Shown: positions 7,598-9,435 of the stretch, piece by piece
Numbering within the stretch: the first letter of the stretch is position 1
Layout of the letters: every line of letters starts with the position of its first letter
Source: an uncultured Ilumatobacter sp.
GTDB lineage: Bacteria; Actinomycetota; Acidimicrobiia; Acidimicrobiales; Ilumatobacteraceae
Assembly (NCBI GenBank): GCA_938049325.1
Contig: CALICC010000198.1
Span: 1-9,435, forward strand
Direction of reading: 5' to 3'
DNA: 9,435 bases
The notes under the pieces: generated by a model
What the model saw: the letters and a program-made list of their open reading frames with translations, nothing else
Databases searched by the model: none
Told to the model about the DNA's origin: nothing
Program-made: the position numbers and the translations under genes

Positions 7598-7658
7598 CGA
7601 CGAGGATTCGCGGCGCGGGCTGACAACGACGCCGACAGAGACGAACGACCGCCCGCGG

Positions 7659-7904
7659 CTACGCGGCGTGCGCCGAGTTCGACTCGACGGGTGCGTTGGC
7701 AGCGCGGGCACCGGTGGTCATCTGGTCGTGAAGCGCGCAGATCCGCTTGCTCGCTGTGGACGTACAGCGCGACGGGACGACGGCGTGCACGGCTGCTGCG
7801 GCCGCCGCAACGGCGAGCGAACCGGCAAAACCGAGCGCCACGCGCAGGTGCTCGCCGTAGGTTTCGCCGACCGACGCTGGGTGCTCGGTGAAGTGACGTC
7901 GCAT
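7659..7904 (-). CDS. DUF6356 family small membrane protein
   Basis: Predicted 81 residues. The opening HFTEHPASVGETYGEHL (4-20), then a hydrophobic Ala-rich helix (about 23-43) ending VHAVVP, then TASKRICALHDQM (50-62), follows the DUF6356 pattern as I remember it (HPxSVGExYxEH, HAxxP, TxSRxxxxLHxxM). The function of the family is unknown; one membrane helix is expected. The tail after residue 62 is about 19 residues, polar, and not part of the conserved core. Two ATGs lie six bases apart (7910 and 7904). GGAGG at 7912-7916 is seven bases from the second and only one from the first, so 7904 is chosen. The gene diverges from lrp, with the candidate Lrp motifs in and beside the region between them, so control by that regulator is plausible. 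Confidence 0.8.
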   Translation of the reverse strand: MRRHFTEHPASVGETYGEHLRVALGFAGSLAVAAAAAAVHAVVPSRCTSTASKRICALHDQMTTGARAANAPVESNSAHAA

Positions 7905-7911
7905 CTCCATG

Positions 7912-7916
7912 CCTCC
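7912..7916 (-). promoter_or_regulatory. Ribosome binding site of the DUF6356 gene
   Basis: GGAGG on the minus strand, seven bases before the ATG at 7904-7902. It excludes the ATG at 7910, which would have a one-base spacer. Confidence 0.7.
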
Positions 7917-7923
7917 ACGGTAC

Positions 7924-8020
7924 GAAATTCTTGCCGGCGAGCGCATTGCGTTGTTCGCGCCGATTCCAGGACCTGGCGCAAGATTTCGCTCTTTCGATGT
8001 CTTCTTCTGCAAGAATCTTC
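7924..8020. promoter_or_regulatory. Cluster of three AT-rich GCAAGA motifs, candidate Lrp/AsnC binding sites
   Basis: Three related motifs lie between the divergent DUF6356 and lrp genes: GCAAGAATTTC on the minus strand (7924-7934), GCAAGATTTC on the plus strand (7978-7987) and GCAAGAATCTTC on the plus strand (8009-8020). The first two form an inverted pair extending into TTTCG on both sides. The second and third start 31 bases apart, about three helical turns. They are AT-rich against a GC-rich background. Lrp-type regulators typically bind several phased, degenerate AT-rich sites and control their own divergent promoter; assignment here is an inference. Confidence 0.4.
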
Positions 8021-8024
8021 GATT

Positions 8025-8489
8025 GTGGACGAAGTTGATCGGGATATTGTGCGTTTACTGCAAGCCGACGGAAGTCTGAGCGCCCGCGAGCTCGGCGACC
8101 AGGTCGGACTCACGGCCACGCCGTGTTGGCGACGGGTGAAAGCGCTCGAAGACGACGGCACGATCGTCGGCCGTGTCGCGCTGATCGATCCGGCCCGCAT
8201 CAACCTCGACGTCACGGCGTTGGTCAACATCCGCACCAACGACCACAGCACCGAGTGGATCGGACGCTTCCGAGCCGCGATCGACCGCTTTCCCGAGATC
8301 GTCGAAGCGAACCGCACCAGCGGCGACATCGACTACACGCTCAAGGTGATGGTGCCGAGCATTGCCGCGTACGACGACTTCTACCGGCGCTTCATCGACT
8401 CGGTCGACCTCTACGACGTGGGCACGATCTTCGTGATGGAAGAACTGAAGCGCACCACAGCGCTCCCCCTCGACTACGTCGACGTCTGA
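8025..8489 (+). CDS. Lrp/AsnC family transcriptional regulator
   Basis: Predicted 154 residues, close to the usual 150-165. The N-terminal winged helix-turn-helix is plain: DEVDRDIVRLLQADGSLS (2-19), then SARELGDQVGLTATPCWRRVKALEDDG (19-45), matching the Lrp pattern ELxxxVGLSxxPCxxRVxxLE. Residues about 60-140 form the RAM ligand and oligomerisation domain, with GDIDYTLKV at 100-108 near the effector pocket. These proteins form dimers to octamers, sense amino acids or other small molecules and usually regulate themselves plus neighbours. The start is GTG at 8025, the only sensible start before the HTH; the frame is open far upstream but that part does not resemble the family. No Shine-Dalgarno is seen. 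DUF6356 is divergent and the HSL esterase convergent, so the former is the likeliest local target. Confidence 0.93.
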   Translation: MDEVDRDIVRLLQADGSLSARELGDQVGLTATPCWRRVKALEDDGTIVGRVALIDPARINLDVTALVNIRTNDHSTEWIGRFRAAIDRFPEIVEANRTSGDIDYTLKVMVPSIAAYDDFYRRFIDSVDLYDVGTIFVMEELKRTTALPLDYVDV

Positions 8490-8494
8490 CGTCA
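8487..8494. other. Palindrome TGACGTCA carrying the stop codons of two convergent genes
   Basis: The TGA of lrp (8487-8489) and the TGA of the esterase on the other strand (8492-8494) are the two ends of a perfect 8-bp palindrome, with only GT between them. There is no room for a terminator between the genes, so each transcript must run into the other gene. Confidence 0.6.
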
Positions 8495-9433
8495 ACCGAT
8501 CCGGGCGAAGTTGGCGATGCTCGCTGCGGTTTCGCGGCTGACATCCGGACACGAGATGGCGAAGATCTCCGTGCCGTGGATGGTGCCCATGACCTGTCGA
8601 CATTGCGCGCCTTCGACACCTGCACGTACGAGCAATCGGTAGAACTCGATCCCTTCGTCGCGTAGCGGGTCGCACTCGTTCACGCTGATCATCGTGCGCG
8701 GGAGCCCGGTCACATCGTCTTCGGTCGCGAACGACGGCCACGCAAGTGGGTTGCCTGCCTCGAACGCCTCGATGCCGTACGCCATGGCGCCACGGTTGTT
8801 GTGCAGGTCGAGCAGGATGCCGTTGTTCTCGATCGACGACGGGAACCGCTCCTGTGGCCAGCTCCCCGCGATGTATGGACACAACGCGTAGAGGCCCGTC
8901 ACCAACCCGATATCGCCGTCGCGGAGGAGTTGAAGACCGGTCGCCAACGTCAGATTGCCGCCGCCGCTCTCGCCTGCGACGATCACCCGGCTCGGATCGA
9001 TCGCGTGCTCGGCCGCGTTGGAGATCATGTGCTTGAGCCCGCTCACGCAGTCGTTGAGCCCGGCCGGAAACGGCTCGACCTCGGGCGCCGACGATGGAGT
9101 CAGGCAGTTTCGGAAGTCGACCATCGCCACCGCGACGCCCTGACTCGCGATGATTCGACCCCACGGGCGGTAGAGCCCGTTGAACGCGGACATCGTCTGC
9201 ATCCCTCCGCCGTGGATGTAGTAGACGAGCGGAAGCACCTCGTCGCCTTCGGGCCGGATGTATTGAATCTTCACCGTGTTGCCGTCGGGCTGGGACTCGA
9301 ACTCGATCGTGCTGATGGAGAGCCCCGCCGACGGCGCGACGTCCTCGTTGTCGAGCAGCGCCAGGCCTGCTTCGAACGCTGCAGCGCCCTCCACCCGGCC
9401 AGGCTCGGCGAGCAGTTCTTCGCGGTTCGCCAC
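8492..9433 (-). CDS. HSL-family (family IV) alpha/beta hydrolase, esterase/lipase-like; start at window edge
   Basis: Predicted 313 residues from a GTG at 9433-9431, two bases from the window edge, so the true start may lie outside. The family IV oxyanion motif HGGG is at 74-77 and the nucleophile elbow GESGGG at 154-159 (Ser156; the family norm is GDSAGG). The acid is Asp255 in CDPLRDEG and the base His286 in GTIHGTEIF. The whole triad and the DPLRDEG motif identify a hormone-sensitive-lipase-type enzyme acting on carboxylic esters of small or medium acyl chains; substrate unknown. The N-terminal 65 residues form the cap start typical of the family, so little if anything is missing. No signal peptide is seen, which suggests a cytoplasmic enzyme. 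It converges on lrp with a two-base gap. Confidence 0.9.
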   Translation of the reverse strand: MANREELLAEPGRVEGAAAFEAGLALLDNEDVAPSAGLSISTIEFESQPDGNTVKIQYIRPEGDEVLPLVYYIHGGGMQTMSAFNGLYRPWGRIIASQGVAVAMVDFRNCLTPSSAPEVEPFPAGLNDCVSGLKHMISNAAEHAIDPSRVIVAGESGGGNLTLATGLQLLRDGDIGLVTGLYALCPYIAGSWPQERFPSSIENNGILLDLHNNRGAMAYGIEAFEAGNPLAWPSFATEDDVTGLPRTMISVNECDPLRDEGIEFYRLLVRAGVEGAQCRQVMGTIHGTEIFAISCPDVSRETAASIANFARIG

Positions 9434-9435
9434 GT

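Noticed and set aside
7614..7657. CGCGGGC and GCCCGCG arms as a terminator between the convergent hydrolase and DUF6356 genes
   Set aside because: Only seven pairs with a loop of about 30 bases and no T-tract; likely chance in GC-rich DNA.
7425..8024. In-frame upstream extension of the Lrp regulator
   Set aside because: The extension overlaps the hydrolase and the DUF6356 gene and bears no similarity to Lrp proteins; the GTG at 8025 gives the normal length.
8055..9164. 369-codon minus-strand open frame spanning lrp and the esterase
   Set aside because: It overlaps two genes with full family motifs in other frames and has no recognisable fold.
1..9435. A new defence, mobile or biosynthetic island
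   Set aside because: No nuclease, toxin, recombinase, phage or assembly-line genes are seen, and the gene set is a mix of ordinary enzymes, envelope proteins and a regulator.

Overview
This 9.4 kb window reads as chromosomal DNA from a high-GC actinobacterium. A marine or soil member of the Acidimicrobiia (Ilumatobacter-like) fits best. That placement is an inference from GC-ending codons, GTG starts, starts without a Shine-Dalgarno sequence, and the style of the secreted repeat protein; no marker gene is present to prove it. There are eight protein-coding genes, two of them touching or running past the window edges. I see no tRNA, rRNA, CRISPR array, transposase, integrase or phage gene.

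Layout, left to right. (1) 1-1641 (+) is the C-terminal five-sixths of an SdsA1-type alkyl sulfatase (metallo-beta-lactamase fold, dimerisation domain, SCP2-like domain). (2) 1657-1705 is a near-perfect 24-bp inverted repeat in the gap after it. (3) 1782-3392 (+) is a two-domain ABC-F ATPase, probably translated from a leaderless mRNA. (4) Converging on it, 3419-5866 (-) encodes an 815-residue secreted protein with four DUF11-like modules, each with a Cys-x8-Cys pair, then three carboxypeptidase-regulatory-like beta-sandwich repeats. (5) 5954-6697 (-) is a YczE/COG2364-type membrane protein with a clear internal duplication, possibly co-transcribed with gene 4. (6) A divergent intergenic region holds a perfect 16-bp palindrome at 6787-6802. 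(7) 6920-7597 (+) is a compact alpha/beta hydrolase with a GTG start and a leaderless-type -10 box. (8) 7659-7904 (-) is a small DUF6356 membrane protein, divergent from (9) an Lrp/AsnC regulator at 8025-8489 (+); three copies of an AT-rich GCAAGA motif lie in or beside the region between them. (10) 8492-9433 (-) is an HSL-family (family IV) esterase converging on lrp with only two bases between the stop codons.

The genes do not form one obvious pathway. Alkyl sulfatase, alpha/beta hydrolase and HSL esterase all suggest breakdown of esters or surfactant-like lipids. The secreted repeat protein and YczE-type protein are envelope functions. ABC-F and Lrp are housekeeping or regulatory. I do not find a convincing new defence, mobile or biosynthetic system. 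The items most worth a second look are the inverted repeat at 1657-1705, the palindrome at 6787-6802, the candidate Lrp sites at 7924-8020 and the architecture of the secreted protein.
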